Source of the DNA: G963676095 sp963676095 | Lineage (GTDB): Bacteria > Bacteroidota > Bacteroidia > Bacteroidales > Prolixibacteraceae | DNA length: 64,000 nt | Assembly (NCBI GenBank): GCA_963676095.1 | Contig: OY781040.1 | Location: 7,130,001 to 7,194,000, forward strand | Reading direction: 5' to 3' | Part shown: piece by piece, positions 19,609-29,147 of the stretch | How the letters are laid out: every line of letters starts with the position of its first letter | How positions within the stretch are numbered: the first letter of the stretch is position 1 | The notes under the pieces: model-generated | Told to the model about the DNA's origin: nothing | Databases searched by the model: none | The model's input: the letters and a program-made list of their open reading frames with translations, nothing else | Program-made: the position numbers and the translations under genes

Positions 19609-21864
19609 TTATCTTAACGGATCCTTTCCCATACTAAAATTCAATTCTCCGCCCTTCATGATATCTCCGTATGAGATCGTAGTTTTTGCATATTCTTTCC
19701 CGTTCAGTTTGACCGATTGCACATAATTATTTTCAGTGGAAAAATTCTCAGTTTTGATGATAAACTTTTTCCCGTCCGGTAATGAAATTGTTGCTCCGGG
19801 CAACTGAGGGGCCCCCAGTACGAATTCGCCCCCGCAAGGGTTTACCGGATAAAATCCCAGGCTGGAAAAAATATACCAGGCCGACATTTGTCCGCAATCA
19901 TCATTCCCGCATAAACCATCTATTTTATCCTGGTATTCGGCCTGACAAATCTCATGTACCAGTTTTTGTGTTTTCCACGGTTTCCCGGCCAAAGCATACA
20001 AATAGGCGACATGGTGACTGGGCTCATTTCCATGGGCATATTGCCCGATCAGGCCAGTAACATCCATCACGAAACCGCTGCCTTCTTTCTTACTCGACAT
20101 CTCGAATAGCGAATCCAGCTTCGCCGTGAAATAATCGGCCCCGCCCATTAAACTGATCAATCCCGGCACGTCGTGCTGGATATGCCAGGTATATTGCCAG
20201 GCATTTCCCTCTGTATAATCCCCCCCCGAAGTACTGGCATGAGAAAGTTCAAACGGGTTGAACGGGACCCTCCATCTGCCTTGGGAATCTTTTCCGCGCA
20301 TCAGCATCGACTGCCGGTCGAACAAATTTTTATAGAAGGACGACCGCTTGAGAAAAAAGTTGTAATCATCCGTTTTATCAAGTGCTTTGGCAAATTGTGC
20401 AGCACAATAATCATCAAATACCGATTCGAGAGTTTTTGATACCGATTCAGTTTTTATTAAATCGAACGGATAATAGCCATACCGGTCGTAAATATCCCAT
20501 TCCGAGTTAAAATGATTCCGGGTTAGCGAGGTTTTCACCGCCTGAAAGGCCTTTTCTGCATCGAACCCCCGGAACCCTTTCAGGTAAGCATCCACAACAA
20601 CCGGAACAGCATGGTTTCCGATCATACAGTACGTTTCCTTTCCCCACAAGGCCCAGATGGGTAAAAAACCCTGGTCATCGAATTGTCGTAACATGGAATT
20701 GACAAACCCGTCTACCCGCTCAGGGGCCAAAATGGTATAAAGCGGGTGCGCCGCACGGTAAGTATCCCACAATGACAAGGTCGAATAAAAAGGAGCCTGC
20801 CCTGCATCTGCAATATTGTTAGGCTGGATAAACAAATGGTACACCGACGTGTAGAAGATGTCCTTTTGCTGAATTGTACCCTCTATTTTGACCCGGGATA
20901 GAAGTTCGTTCCACTTGTTCCCGGCATCCAACCGAACCTGATCGAAATTCCAGCCCTCAAGTTCAGCATGAAGGTTGTTCCGCGCCCCGTCAATGCACGT
21001 TGACGACAAAGCCACTTTAACCATCAATGCTTCTCCTGGTTTCAGGTCGAAACTAAAAACATACCGGGGAGCTTTTTCCGAAATGTCCCGTTTCGGCAAC
21101 AGAACTCTGGAAACAAAAGGTTTACTAAATTCCACAACATAATAGTAAGTCCGGTCAAGCCATACTTTTGTGCGGGTAGAACCTGAAATAACCGTTGAAT
21201 CTTCAAAATTTACACTCGCATCTAAAACATGGTCATACAATTGTTGCTCGGATCCGACCAGAGCGCTTTGAAAATCGACCAGCAACTGAGGTTTTTCTTT
21301 TCCCTGGAAAGTGTACCGGTGTATGGCAGTATGTTCCGTAGCCGTCATTTCTGCCTTCACCTTAAAATCGGAAAGCTGCACCGAATAATAACCAGGACTG
21401 GCTTGTTCCTGATCTTTACGGAACCCGCTTTTATAGCTTTTTCTTAGCTGTTCTCCTGTAAAAGGGAGCATGAGTAAATCCCCAAGGTCCGGACAGCCGG
21501 TACCGTTCTGCCGGGTCTGGGAAAATCCGTCGATTGTTGAATCGTTATACTGATACCCCGAACAATACGCCCAATCGCAATTACCGGTTTCAGGACCGAC
21601 CTGGATAAGGCCAAAGGGGACACAGGCCCCGGGAAAGCAATGCCCGTATTCGGCGGCACCGACAAAAGGATTCACGTATTTTGTATAATCTTCAGGCTGA
21701 CTGATTGCCGGCTTGCATCCTGAAAATATCACCAGGCACAACAATAACAAAAAACTCCCTGCTTTTTTTAGCAACAACAAAAGTTTCAGTTCTGCCACGA
21801 TATAACTTGGGATAATTTCTACTGCAAATTCTTTTTCAGTTCGAACATAATCTTTTTGATCCAT
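19609..21864 (-). CDS. GH92-family alpha-mannosidase, lipoprotein
   Basis: This is an exo-acting, calcium-dependent alpha-mannosidase of family GH92, most often alpha-1,2 specific. Family signatures are present: YVNPFVGAAEYGHCFPGA near the start of the mature protein, the GNEPSHH segment with its catalytic glutamate, EGNAWQYTWH, and GNDDCGQMSAWYIFSSLGF near residue 650. A lipobox (VIFSGC) gives a lipid anchor. The predicted start puts about 30 polar residues before the hydrophobic core, so the true start may be a non-ATG codon further in. It is the only clearly recognised glycosidase in this locus and defines mannose as a target. It lies after susD, separated by an 83-base MITE-like hairpin. 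Confidence 0.93.
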   Translation of the reverse strand: MDQKDYVRTEKEFAVEIIPSYIVAELKLLLLLKKAGSFLLLLCLVIFSGCKPAISQPEDYTKYVNPFVGAAEYGHCFPGACVPFGLIQVGPETGNCDWAYCSGYQYNDSTIDGFSQTRQNGTGCPDLGDLLMLPFTGEQLRKSYKSGFRKDQEQASPGYYSVQLSDFKVKAEMTATEHTAIHRYTFQGKEKPQLLVDFQSALVGSEQQLYDHVLDASVNFEDSTVISGSTRTKVWLDRTYYYVVEFSKPFVSRVLLPKRDISEKAPRYVFSFDLKPGEALMVKVALSSTCIDGARNNLHAELEGWNFDQVRLDAGNKWNELLSRVKIEGTIQQKDIFYTSVYHLFIQPNNIADAGQAPFYSTLSLWDTYRAAHPLYTILAPERVDGFVNSMLRQFDDQGFLPIWALWGKETYCMIGNHAVPVVVDAYLKGFRGFDAEKAFQAVKTSLTRNHFNSEWDIYDRYGYYPFDLIKTESVSKTLESVFDDYCAAQFAKALDKTDDYNFFLKRSSFYKNLFDRQSMLMRGKDSQGRWRVPFNPFELSHASTSGGDYTEGNAWQYTWHIQHDVPGLISLMGGADYFTAKLDSLFEMSSKKEGSGFVMDVTGLIGQYAHGNEPSHHVAYLYALAGKPWKTQKLVHEICQAEYQDKIDGLCGNDDCGQMSAWYIFSSLGFYPVNPCGGEFVLGAPQLPGATISLPDGKKFIIKTENFSTENNYVQSVKLNGKEYAKTTISYGDIMKGGELNFSMGKDPLR

Positions 21865-21943
21865 TGGTATACTGGTTTAGTTGGTTAATTATCAGTTTCC
21901 CCGATTGAGTCAAAAATACAATGTATTTTTCTTTACGCAAAAC

Positions 21944-22026
21944 GGGGCTGTCCCAAAAGTCAGGAGAACATGGAGAAATATCATTGTTTCTTCCCATGGC
22001 AATAAATGTTTATTTTGGGACACCCC
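21944..22026. mobile_element. MITE-like 83-base inverted-repeat element
   Basis: The ends GGGGCTGTCCCAAAA (21944-21958) and TTTTGGGACACCCC (22013-22026) are inverted repeats with one unmatched base. Inside, CATGG..GAAA pairs with TTTC..CCATG, so the whole element folds. GGGGCTGTCCCAAAA-type ends are seen on several insertion sequence families, so this may be a non-autonomous relic. No target duplication is clear. It lies between susD (stop at 22049) and the GH92 start and could equally act as a processing or attenuation hairpin. Confidence 0.5.
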
Positions 22027-22048
22027 TATTTTCAAGAGATCAGTTTAC

Positions 22049-23635
22049 CTAATAATCATTCCCGTCATTATCGGTCAGGTTAGGATTCTTGTTTTTTTCC
22101 GAAGCAGGAATCGGCATAAAATAATCGGATTTGGTAGGTGTATGGTTCAACTCATACTCCCGTGAATCACGATTTGAATTTGCTTCCTCAACTTTCTCAA
22201 AGCGAAGCAAATCGGCCCAACGGTTACAATATTCATTCCCTGCAAATTCCCATCCCCTTTCGTTAAAGCAGGCTTCCTGAAACCCGGAAGCGCTCATTCC
22301 CGAGGCAAGATCATCCAGGCCGGCACGTTCCCGAACGCGATTGATGGCATTATAAGCTGAAGCATCGGGGCCATTATTCGCCATACACTCGGCTTCGGCA
22401 TATACCAAAAGGACTTCGGCATAACGGATAAACCGCTGTGAACGGCCTGAACGCCACATATCCCCGGTCAGGTAACGGTCGCTCCAGCTTGGGCTGGCAT
22501 TCCGCGTAGCCCCAAAACGTTGCTTGGCATAATATGGATGCTGTTTCTGAGTACGGGAATCGTCCCACGGAACATCAATCCACCAGCTGCCACTCCTTGA
22601 ATCATAAAAAGCCCCCGATGTCGACTCATCCGATGCAATCCATATATCTGTCTGGAAAGTAGCTTCTTTACGCGGGCCGTCCGGGAAACTGTTGAAAAAA
22701 TTAATTTCAGCCATATAACAGGCCCATCCCCCCTCTTCAAGCGGAGCCCCTGCTTTCGGAGTACGCATGGTATAGTCCCCGTTCGGATAATTATACGGAT
22801 GGCCAAATACAGTTTCTTCGTCCCAAAGCGTATTCCCTGCCCACAGGCTATCCTGGGCAACCAGTCCGTATCCATAGGTAGACTCATTATCAATAACTTC
22901 TTTTGCCTTTGCCGCTGCCAGTGCATACTTATCAGTATCTTTCAGCGGCCACCCGGTCATCTGTAAATAAACCGAGGCCAGTAAACTCTTGGCCGCACCC
23001 TGCGTCGGGATTATACTATATCCATCCTCGGACCAATCAGCGCTCGTCTGTTTTACGGGAAGCATTTCTTCAGCATTTTTCAAGTCGGATATAATCTGGG
23101 CGTAAATATCCTCCATACTCGACTTCTCCATTTCTGTGTTCGACTCGCTGTCGCTTAATGGCATGGGAACCGGACCGAAATATTTAACCAGCCAGAAATA
23201 CCACCATGCACGGACAAAATAAGCCTGTCCCGCACAATTATTTCTGGTAGCGTCGTCGCAATCCGGAACACTGGCATAATTGGAAATAATAAAATTAGCG
23301 CGTTTAATCCCGACATAAGGAATTTCCCAGGCTTCGAGGAGTTGAGTCAGATCCGCGGAAATATTAAAAACATCAAAATCACGAAAGTACGTATTTGCCG
23401 GCACATTGGATGTTACGTCATCAGTACCCATAAATAAGGCGATCGGATCGTCCCCACCCGTAAAATTCATGAAAACATTATATAACGGATGACAAGCCAG
23501 TATCAGATCGTCCCCGCTCTGGAAAAAATTTGAAGCATTCAGGGAAGTCTTCGCATCTTCATCCAGGTACCCCGAACATGATGGGAAAGCCAATCCTGCC
23601 AAAACAACTACGAAATAAATAATACATTTTTTCAT
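22049..23635 (-). CDS. SusD/RagB-family outer membrane lipoprotein of the GH92 locus
   Basis: This is the surface glycan-binding lipoprotein paired with the STN-SusC encoded 24 bases upstream. The lipobox is LAFPSC with Cys20. Typical SusD features are the helix NNCAGQAYFVRAWWYFWLVK, the KYFGPVPMPLSD strand and the C-terminal RFIRYAEVLLVYAEAE segment. It ends in a short polar tail with GNDY. At 528 residues it is normal. The operon continues towards GH92, phosphoesterases and barrel proteins, so it likely binds a mannose-containing glycan. This is inference from context. Confidence 0.93.
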   Translation of the reverse strand: MKKCIIYFVVVLAGLAFPSCSGYLDEDAKTSLNASNFFQSGDDLILACHPLYNVFMNFTGGDDPIALFMGTDDVTSNVPANTYFRDFDVFNISADLTQLLEAWEIPYVGIKRANFIISNYASVPDCDDATRNNCAGQAYFVRAWWYFWLVKYFGPVPMPLSDSESNTEMEKSSMEDIYAQIISDLKNAEEMLPVKQTSADWSEDGYSIIPTQGAAKSLLASVYLQMTGWPLKDTDKYALAAAKAKEVIDNESTYGYGLVAQDSLWAGNTLWDEETVFGHPYNYPNGDYTMRTPKAGAPLEEGGWACYMAEINFFNSFPDGPRKEATFQTDIWIASDESTSGAFYDSRSGSWWIDVPWDDSRTQKQHPYYAKQRFGATRNASPSWSDRYLTGDMWRSGRSQRFIRYAEVLLVYAEAECMANNGPDASAYNAINRVRERAGLDDLASGMSASGFQEACFNERGWEFAGNEYCNRWADLLRFEKVEEANSNRDSREYELNHTPTKSDYFMPIPASEKNKNPNLTDNDGNDY

Positions 23636-23659
23636 GTTTATCCGGTATTGATTTAACTA

Positions 23660-26600
23660 TTAAAATGATAATTGAGCACCGAAAGTAAAGGTCCGTGCTG
23701 TCGGGGTAATCCCGGAGTCGATGCCGGTACAAACATCACTCGTGGTCGTGGAAGTGGTTTCCGGGTCATATCCCTTGTATTTGGTAATCGTGAACAGGTT
23801 TTGTGCACTAACATAAACATAGCAGTCTCCGAATTTCACCATCCCTTTGTCGAAGGTATACCCCAGGCTAATGTTTTTCATCCGGATAAAACTTGCATCC
23901 TGTAACCACTGGGTCGAATTGATATAATTGGTCGATGTTTCACTGGTAACAGAAGGGAACCGGTTACTCTTGTTTGAAGAAGTCCAGGAGTTTTCCCAGG
24001 CGTCTTTCAAGGTAATGGTTCTCGATTTTGCATGTTGTGAAGCAGCTATCGCGTACATGACATTCAGTTTATCACATCCCTGAACACCCTGTAAAACAAT
24101 ATTCAGGTTCCATTTTCGATAAGTCAGGGTTGAATTAAATCCCCAGATAAATTTTGGTATGCCAGTTCCAATATTGGTCCGGTCGCTCGCATCGATTGAG
24201 CCATCCGAAACAATATCGGCATATTTGTTGTCACCAGGTTTATTCCCATATTTTGCGGCTTCATCCGACTCATCTTCCTGCCATATTCCCAGCCATTTAT
24301 ATCCATACAGAGATCCAAGGGGCAACCCTTTCTTTAAGATATAAGTCTCATCAGAAAGAATGGCATCATTATTACCGGAAGAACTCAACCCGTAAATGGT
24401 TTCACCTCCCAGGTCGACAATCCTGTTCCTGTTGGTCGAAAAGTTAGCCTGCATATCCCACTTCAGGTCCTTATTCTGTACCGGCGTTGCACTAACTGTC
24501 AGTTCGAATCCTTTATTCTTAACTTCTCCTTTGTTTTGGTAGATGTCGTCACCTCCCAGAAAATAAGGAGTTGTAACACTTAACAGCAGTTTTTTGGTAT
24601 CCTTCTGATAATAGTCCATGGACACATTTAAACGATTCCTGAAAAAACCGGCATCAAGTCCAAGATCGACCTGACCGGTTTCCTCCCATTTCAGATTTTT
24701 ATTAATTGATTTGGAAGTATATCCATACACCTTACTGGTATAAGTATAATAGGCACCGACCTTGCTTAAGGAAGCAATCGTAGAATAAGGGCTAACGCCC
24801 TGGTTCCCTGTCTTTCCGTAGCTGGTCCTCAGTTTCAGGTCGGAAAAGATATTCAAATCTTTTACAAAATCTTCTTCAGACGCCCGCCATGCAACAGAAC
24901 CGGAGGGGAAATACCCCCATTTGTTCCCGTCGGCGAACTTAGAGGAACCATCGGCACGCACAGCAGCAGTCAGGTAATATTTATTGGCGTAGTTGTAGTT
25001 GGCACGACCGACAAACGACAGCAAGGACTGATTACTCCAGTTGGTTTCTGCAGTCTGGGTTGTACCGGTCGACATCCCCCAGTATTCCAGGTTTTCGTTT
25101 CCGAAATAGGAACCTGAAGCAGAAAGCCCGTCACTGCTCGACTTACTTCCTTCCCCAACAGCAGTCAGTGCCAGGTTATGTTCGCCAAAACTTTTGTTCC
25201 AGTTGACGACTACATTCTGAAAAATGTTCTTGCTGACATATTTATTTCCATAGGCTGTGGCATTACTTTCGGTATAGGTAGAGCTCTCCCACTTATAGAA
25301 ATTATCAAAACCATAGCTCAGGTTCAAACGATACTGAACAGTCAGTCCGGGACTTACTTCCCAGGTAATTGCAGAATTGGAACTGACGTCATAGTTATTG
25401 TTCCACCGATGAATCTCTTTCATCGCCATATACGGATTCTCTCCCATAGCCCCGAACTGATCCGCATAATTATATGTACCATCCGATTCGTAAATACTTT
25501 CTGTCGGTCCCCAGGTCAAGGCATTGAACAGGACAGCATCTGCCCCGCCCAGGTTCTGATCGGTACCTGTATTTCTCAAATAAGTATAGCCCCCGTTAAT
25601 AAACCATTCCAGTTTCAGGTTTTTATACAGGTCAATTTCAAAATTAGACCGGATATCATAACTTTCACTGCTGGTCCGTTTGAGCAAACCATTCAGTTTT
25701 TTGTACTGGCCGGAGATATGAAATTTCACATTCTGGCTCCCACCGTCAACAGACAGGTGGTAGTTCTGGTTCCAGCAACTTTGCAATACTTCATTTTGCC
25801 AGTCGACCCCACCATTCTTTTTAAATTCGACCAATTGGTCATCGGTATAAAAATTATTTTGCAAAACATTTATTTCCTGGGCATATTCATAAGCATCAAG
25901 CTTATCATAAAGGTTAACAGGCTTCTGAAATGATCCGAATGTTTCGAAAGAGATCCGTGTTTTTCCGACGGAGCCTTTCTTTGTCGTAATCAGGATAACC
26001 CCGTTAGCCCCCCGGGAACCGTAAATAGCGGTTGCAGAAGCATCCTTCAAAACTTCAATCGATTCGATTTCTTCAGCAGCAGGCATTGAAGCACCGACTA
26101 CCCCATCGCAGACATACAGCGGGTCGTTGCCCCCATTAATTGAATTCGCACCACGAATACGGATTTTAACCGAAGCATCGGGGTTTCCCGAAGTATTTGT
26201 CACCTGGACCCCGGAAAGACGTGCCGCCAGGGCATCTGTGGACCGCATCATCGGCTGCATTTTAAAATCATCGGCAGAAACACTGGATATAGATCCGGTT
26301 AAATCACTTCTCTTCATCGTTCCATACCCAACAGCAACCACTTCGCCGATGTCGACACTCTCTTCTTTCAATGTCACGTTAACCACACTCTGGTCACCGA
26401 CTGCTACTTCCTGTGTTTTCATCCCTACAAATGAAAAAACCAAAACTGCATTTCCCGGGACATTGTTCATCCTGAAATTTCCGTCACCATCCGAGATGGT
26501 CCCGGAAGTAGTCCCTTTTACAACGATACTTACACCAGGGAGCGGAGTTCCCGATATATCTGTTACTTTTCCTGAAACAGCCCCTTGTCTCTGGTTAGTT

Positions 26601-26983
26601 GCACTTAGCCGGGCATATTTAGGCGTAAGGATAATATGGTTCGAGACCATTTTATAGCTCACGGTGTTTCCAAAGAGGTCATCAAGAATTATTTCAATAG
26701 GCTTATTCTTCAGACTGATGTTAACCTTCTGGGTAACATCAATTTCTTTATTATCATACATAAAAGAATACTCAGTATGATCTTCGATGTATTTCAATAC
26801 ATCTTCAATCTTCGAGTTACTAAAATCGAGTGAAAGTTTAGAGTTTTGGGCATAACTTGCCCCAAAACTGCTTAGCAGTCCTACACTGCAAATGAGTATC
26901 ACCATCAATTTCATGATAACCAATAGTTTTAAAACAGAGGGAATAATTCGCACACTCCCTCCCCGTTCACAAATTTTTTCCAT
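23660..26983 (-). CDS. STN-domain SusC/RagA TonB-linked transporter of the GH92 locus
   Basis: This is the outer membrane transporter for the GH92 locus. The hydrophobic signal ends near residue 45 (ASYAQ). STN domain about 48-118, carboxypeptidase-regulatory-like domain about 135-215, Ton-box-like GEVVAVGYG, plug with DASATAIYGSRGANGV near 300, then barrel to FGAQLSF. At 1107 residues it is normal. STN pairs it with the FecR encoded upstream. The start codon at 26981-26983 lies directly beside the promoter box of the candidate antisense RNA at 26997-27112. Confidence 0.95.
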   Translation of the reverse strand: MEKICERGGSVRIIPSVLKLLVIMKLMVILICSVGLLSSFGASYAQNSKLSLDFSNSKIEDVLKYIEDHTEYSFMYDNKEIDVTQKVNISLKNKPIEIILDDLFGNTVSYKMVSNHIILTPKYARLSATNQRQGAVSGKVTDISGTPLPGVSIVVKGTTSGTISDGDGNFRMNNVPGNAVLVFSFVGMKTQEVAVGDQSVVNVTLKEESVDIGEVVAVGYGTMKRSDLTGSISSVSADDFKMQPMMRSTDALAARLSGVQVTNTSGNPDASVKIRIRGANSINGGNDPLYVCDGVVGASMPAAEEIESIEVLKDASATAIYGSRGANGVILITTKKGSVGKTRISFETFGSFQKPVNLYDKLDAYEYAQEINVLQNNFYTDDQLVEFKKNGGVDWQNEVLQSCWNQNYHLSVDGGSQNVKFHISGQYKKLNGLLKRTSSESYDIRSNFEIDLYKNLKLEWFINGGYTYLRNTGTDQNLGGADAVLFNALTWGPTESIYESDGTYNYADQFGAMGENPYMAMKEIHRWNNNYDVSSNSAITWEVSPGLTVQYRLNLSYGFDNFYKWESSTYTESNATAYGNKYVSKNIFQNVVVNWNKSFGEHNLALTAVGEGSKSSSDGLSASGSYFGNENLEYWGMSTGTTQTAETNWSNQSLLSFVGRANYNYANKYYLTAAVRADGSSKFADGNKWGYFPSGSVAWRASEEDFVKDLNIFSDLKLRTSYGKTGNQGVSPYSTIASLSKVGAYYTYTSKVYGYTSKSINKNLKWEETGQVDLGLDAGFFRNRLNVSMDYYQKDTKKLLLSVTTPYFLGGDDIYQNKGEVKNKGFELTVSATPVQNKDLKWDMQANFSTNRNRIVDLGGETIYGLSSSGNNDAILSDETYILKKGLPLGSLYGYKWLGIWQEDESDEAAKYGNKPGDNKYADIVSDGSIDASDRTNIGTGIPKFIWGFNSTLTYRKWNLNIVLQGVQGCDKLNVMYAIAASQHAKSRTITLKDAWENSWTSSNKSNRFPSVTSETSTNYINSTQWLQDASFIRMKNISLGYTFDKGMVKFGDCYVYVSAQNLFTITKYKGYDPETTSTTTSDVCTGIDSGITPTARTFTFGAQLSF

Positions 26984-26996
26984 ATTTTTGTTTGGG

Positions 26997-27112
26997 TTTT
27001 AAGTGGTTTTCCGAATAAGATAAATCGCCAAATCTCTTATCGGTTGCCACGGTTAAAAATCTTTTTACATTTGAGAAGACAAGCTTGTCCGGAAAGGCAG
27101 GCTTGTTTTTTT
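26997..27112 (+). ncRNA. Candidate DonS-like cis-antisense sRNA over the susC leader (GH92 locus)
   Basis: On the strand opposite the operon, TATTTTTG (26983-26990) fits the TAnnTTTG -7 box and touches the susC start codon. Downstream, an 11-base-pair stem (27079-27089 with 27096-27106, two G-T pairs, loop CGGAAA) is followed by a T-run to 27112. The predicted RNA is about 115 bases and lies in the fecR-susC gap, complementary to the susC leader. No TTTG -33 element is seen at the usual distance. It is the longest of the three copies found in this window. Transcription and function are inferred from layout and from DonS of Bacteroides. Confidence 0.55.
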
Positions 27113-27141
27113 CATAGAGGGCTATTTCATAGGCATACAGA

Positions 27142-28137
27142 TTAGTTATTATATTTTATTTCTACGTCTTTTCCATCAATCTTATAAGAAAAAGGGGTCA
27201 TTACCTTCATCATATCCATAACTTCACGAAATGTCTCGGTCTTTATTTTAAAGGTATAGTTATGGCCGTCAAGCATTTTATTATCGATCGTAATCTTCAC
27301 GCCATACCAGCTTTCAAGGGCTTTAACAACTTCCTCAACCGGCATATTTCTAAAAACAAGTTCATTGTTTTTCCATGCACTAACCAGGTCCGGATTTTCC
27401 TTTCTGAAAATGATCTTTCCCGTCATCTCATTGAGAACAGCCTGTTCGCCCTTTGTAAGTCGTCCAACTTCTTTCGATCTGTCCGAAATTCCAACTATTC
27501 CTTCCGCGACAGTGACTTTTTGGGAATCGTCATCCGGGTAGCATTGAATATTAAAAGACGTTCCATGCACACCCACCCAAAGCCTTCCTGTTTTTACACA
27601 AAATAATTTTGATTTATCCTTATGTACTTCGAAAAATGCCTCTCCGGAAAGGCTGACTTCCCGCTCTTTTTTATTAAAGCTAACCGGGTATTTTAATACG
27701 GATGAAGAATTAAGCCAGACCCTGGAGCCATCGGGTAAGGTTACACTCGTTTTTTGTCCCGGTTGTGTTACGATTTCCGTAAATTGCAGGTCTTCCTGAT
27801 GCCTTCTGATTTGAGAATTGATAATACCGGCTATCATCAGGCAAAATACCACCATCGCGGCAATCAACAACATGTGTTTACTATGGTAAACAAGCGAATT
27901 TATCCGGATTTTCTTCCATGATATTTTTCGATTTACCTTTTGCCAGGCTTTATTTGTATCAGGGGTCATAGGGGACGGCAAAACGGATGAAATGGAATAA
28001 ATATTGTAAACCTCTTCAAGCGTCTTAAGATTTTCAATATCTTCTTCCAGCCAATCGTTAATTTCTTTCTTTTCTTCCTGTGTCGCCTGGTTGCAGAAAC
28101 ACTTTATGAAAAGATCCCATGGAGCCTGTTGTGCCAT
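27142..28137 (-). CDS. FecR-family anti-sigma factor of the GH92 locus
   Basis: This is an inner membrane anti-sigma regulator. It has an N-terminal cytoplasmic part (about residues 1-85), a membrane span (about 88-107, MLLIAAMVVFCLMIAGII), a FecR domain with LPDGSRVWLNSSSVLKYP (about 130-150), and a C-terminal DUF4974 domain (about 258-330). The length of 331 residues is normal. It lies between its sigma gene (135 bases upstream) and susC (158 bases downstream). The latter gap is filled mostly by the antisense RNA candidate. Confidence 0.93.
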   Translation of the reverse strand: MAQQAPWDLFIKCFCNQATQEEKKEINDWLEEDIENLKTLEEVYNIYSISSVLPSPMTPDTNKAWQKVNRKISWKKIRINSLVYHSKHMLLIAAMVVFCLMIAGIINSQIRRHQEDLQFTEIVTQPGQKTSVTLPDGSRVWLNSSSVLKYPVSFNKKEREVSLSGEAFFEVHKDKSKLFCVKTGRLWVGVHGTSFNIQCYPDDDSQKVTVAEGIVGISDRSKEVGRLTKGEQAVLNEMTGKIIFRKENPDLVSAWKNNELVFRNMPVEEVVKALESWYGVKITIDNKMLDGHNYTFKIKTETFREVMDMMKVMTPFSYKIDGKDVEIKYNN

Positions 28138-28272
28138 CCCATCTTCTTTTACATCATAAAGGCACTTGACCTGACAAAAACCCTTATCCCCAGATCCAAC
28201 TTTTTTTAAAATTTATACATTAATCTGAGTAACAAAAAAATAACTTGACGATTTAAGCCTGGCATCGACCAG

Positions 28273-28863
28273 TTAATCAACAGAGAAATAAATTAAAAAC
28301 AGGATAAAGATATCCTTATAATAAGGCTTTAGTTTTTCCCTTAACTTTTTTAAGGCATTTCCCATCTGGGCCTCAACTGTTTTCTCGGAAATCCCCAACT
28401 TCATCGATATCTCCCGATAGGATAACCGTTCCTCTTTTCCCAGCAAATAAACCTCCCGGCACCGCTCGGGAAGGCTATCGATCGCTTCCTCTATTAAGCC
28501 GCGAAGCTGATTTGCATCCATAACACGGTCGGGCATGTCCAGAGTCTCCTGATCATAGACAGGTATCCTGCTGAGAACGTCGACTTTCAATTTTTCATTG
28601 CGGATATAATTCAGGCTCCGGTTCTTCGAGGCCCTGAGCAAATAGGATTTAACAGAAGTTTCTATTTTTATATTGTCTTTTTTCTCCCACAGGTATATAA
28701 AAATGTCCTGGACTATTTCTTCGGACATCGTTGAATCGTGCAGATAAAGATTAACCATGTTGCAGAGATCATAATAATATTTTTCGAAAAAAAAACGGAA
28801 AGCATCCTTATCTCCTTCTACCATCCGGTTAAAAATATATGATTCTTCATCCTTGATCATCAT
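28273..28863 (-). CDS. ECF-type RNA polymerase sigma-70 factor of the GH92 locus
   Basis: This ECF sigma factor is expected to switch on the downstream SusC/SusD/GH92 operon. Region 2 is seen at about residues 25-90 (MSEEIVQDIFIYLWEKKDNI) and region 4 at about 130-180 (LPERCREVYLLGKEERLSYREIS with HTH MKLGISEKTVEAQM). 196 residues, normal. Just upstream of its start (28981-29020) is a 20-base tandem repeat that could be a binding site controlling it. Confidence 0.92.
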   Translation of the reverse strand: MMIKDEESYIFNRMVEGDKDAFRFFFEKYYYDLCNMVNLYLHDSTMSEEIVQDIFIYLWEKKDNIKIETSVKSYLLRASKNRSLNYIRNEKLKVDVLSRIPVYDQETLDMPDRVMDANQLRGLIEEAIDSLPERCREVYLLGKEERLSYREISMKLGISEKTVEAQMGNALKKLREKLKPYYKDIFILFLIYFSVD

Positions 28864-28980
28864 GCGTTAGTTTTGTTTGGTTACCCTATTATTGTTTCCC
28901 GGTTTATCGGGATAACTCGCTTCACGATATCTTCAACAAAAAGGATTTTCAAAACTACTAAAAATTGACTGATCCGGTCA

Positions 28981-29020
28981 TTAATTGTTCATTAACAGGA
29001 TTAATTGTTCTTTAACAGGA
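28981..29020. repeat. Tandem 20-base direct repeat upstream of the sigma gene
   Basis: Two head-to-tail copies of TTAATTGTTCNTTAACAGGA (28981-29000 and 29001-29020) differ at one base. Each contains TGTT(C-N-TT)AACA-type dyad symmetry. They lie about 118 bases before the sigma gene start on the opposite-strand reading. A pair of operator half-sites is one reading and a chance local duplication is the other. Confidence 0.55.
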
Positions 29021-29147
29021 ATCTGTATAGATACCCGCCCGGGCCCATTTCCGTAACATATGACTCTTTAAAATCTTTTCTGTTTCTTGTAATTAAAATT
29101 ATTGTTTCTGTCGTATTTTCCATGACTCAGATATGGAGAGCCTCCAC

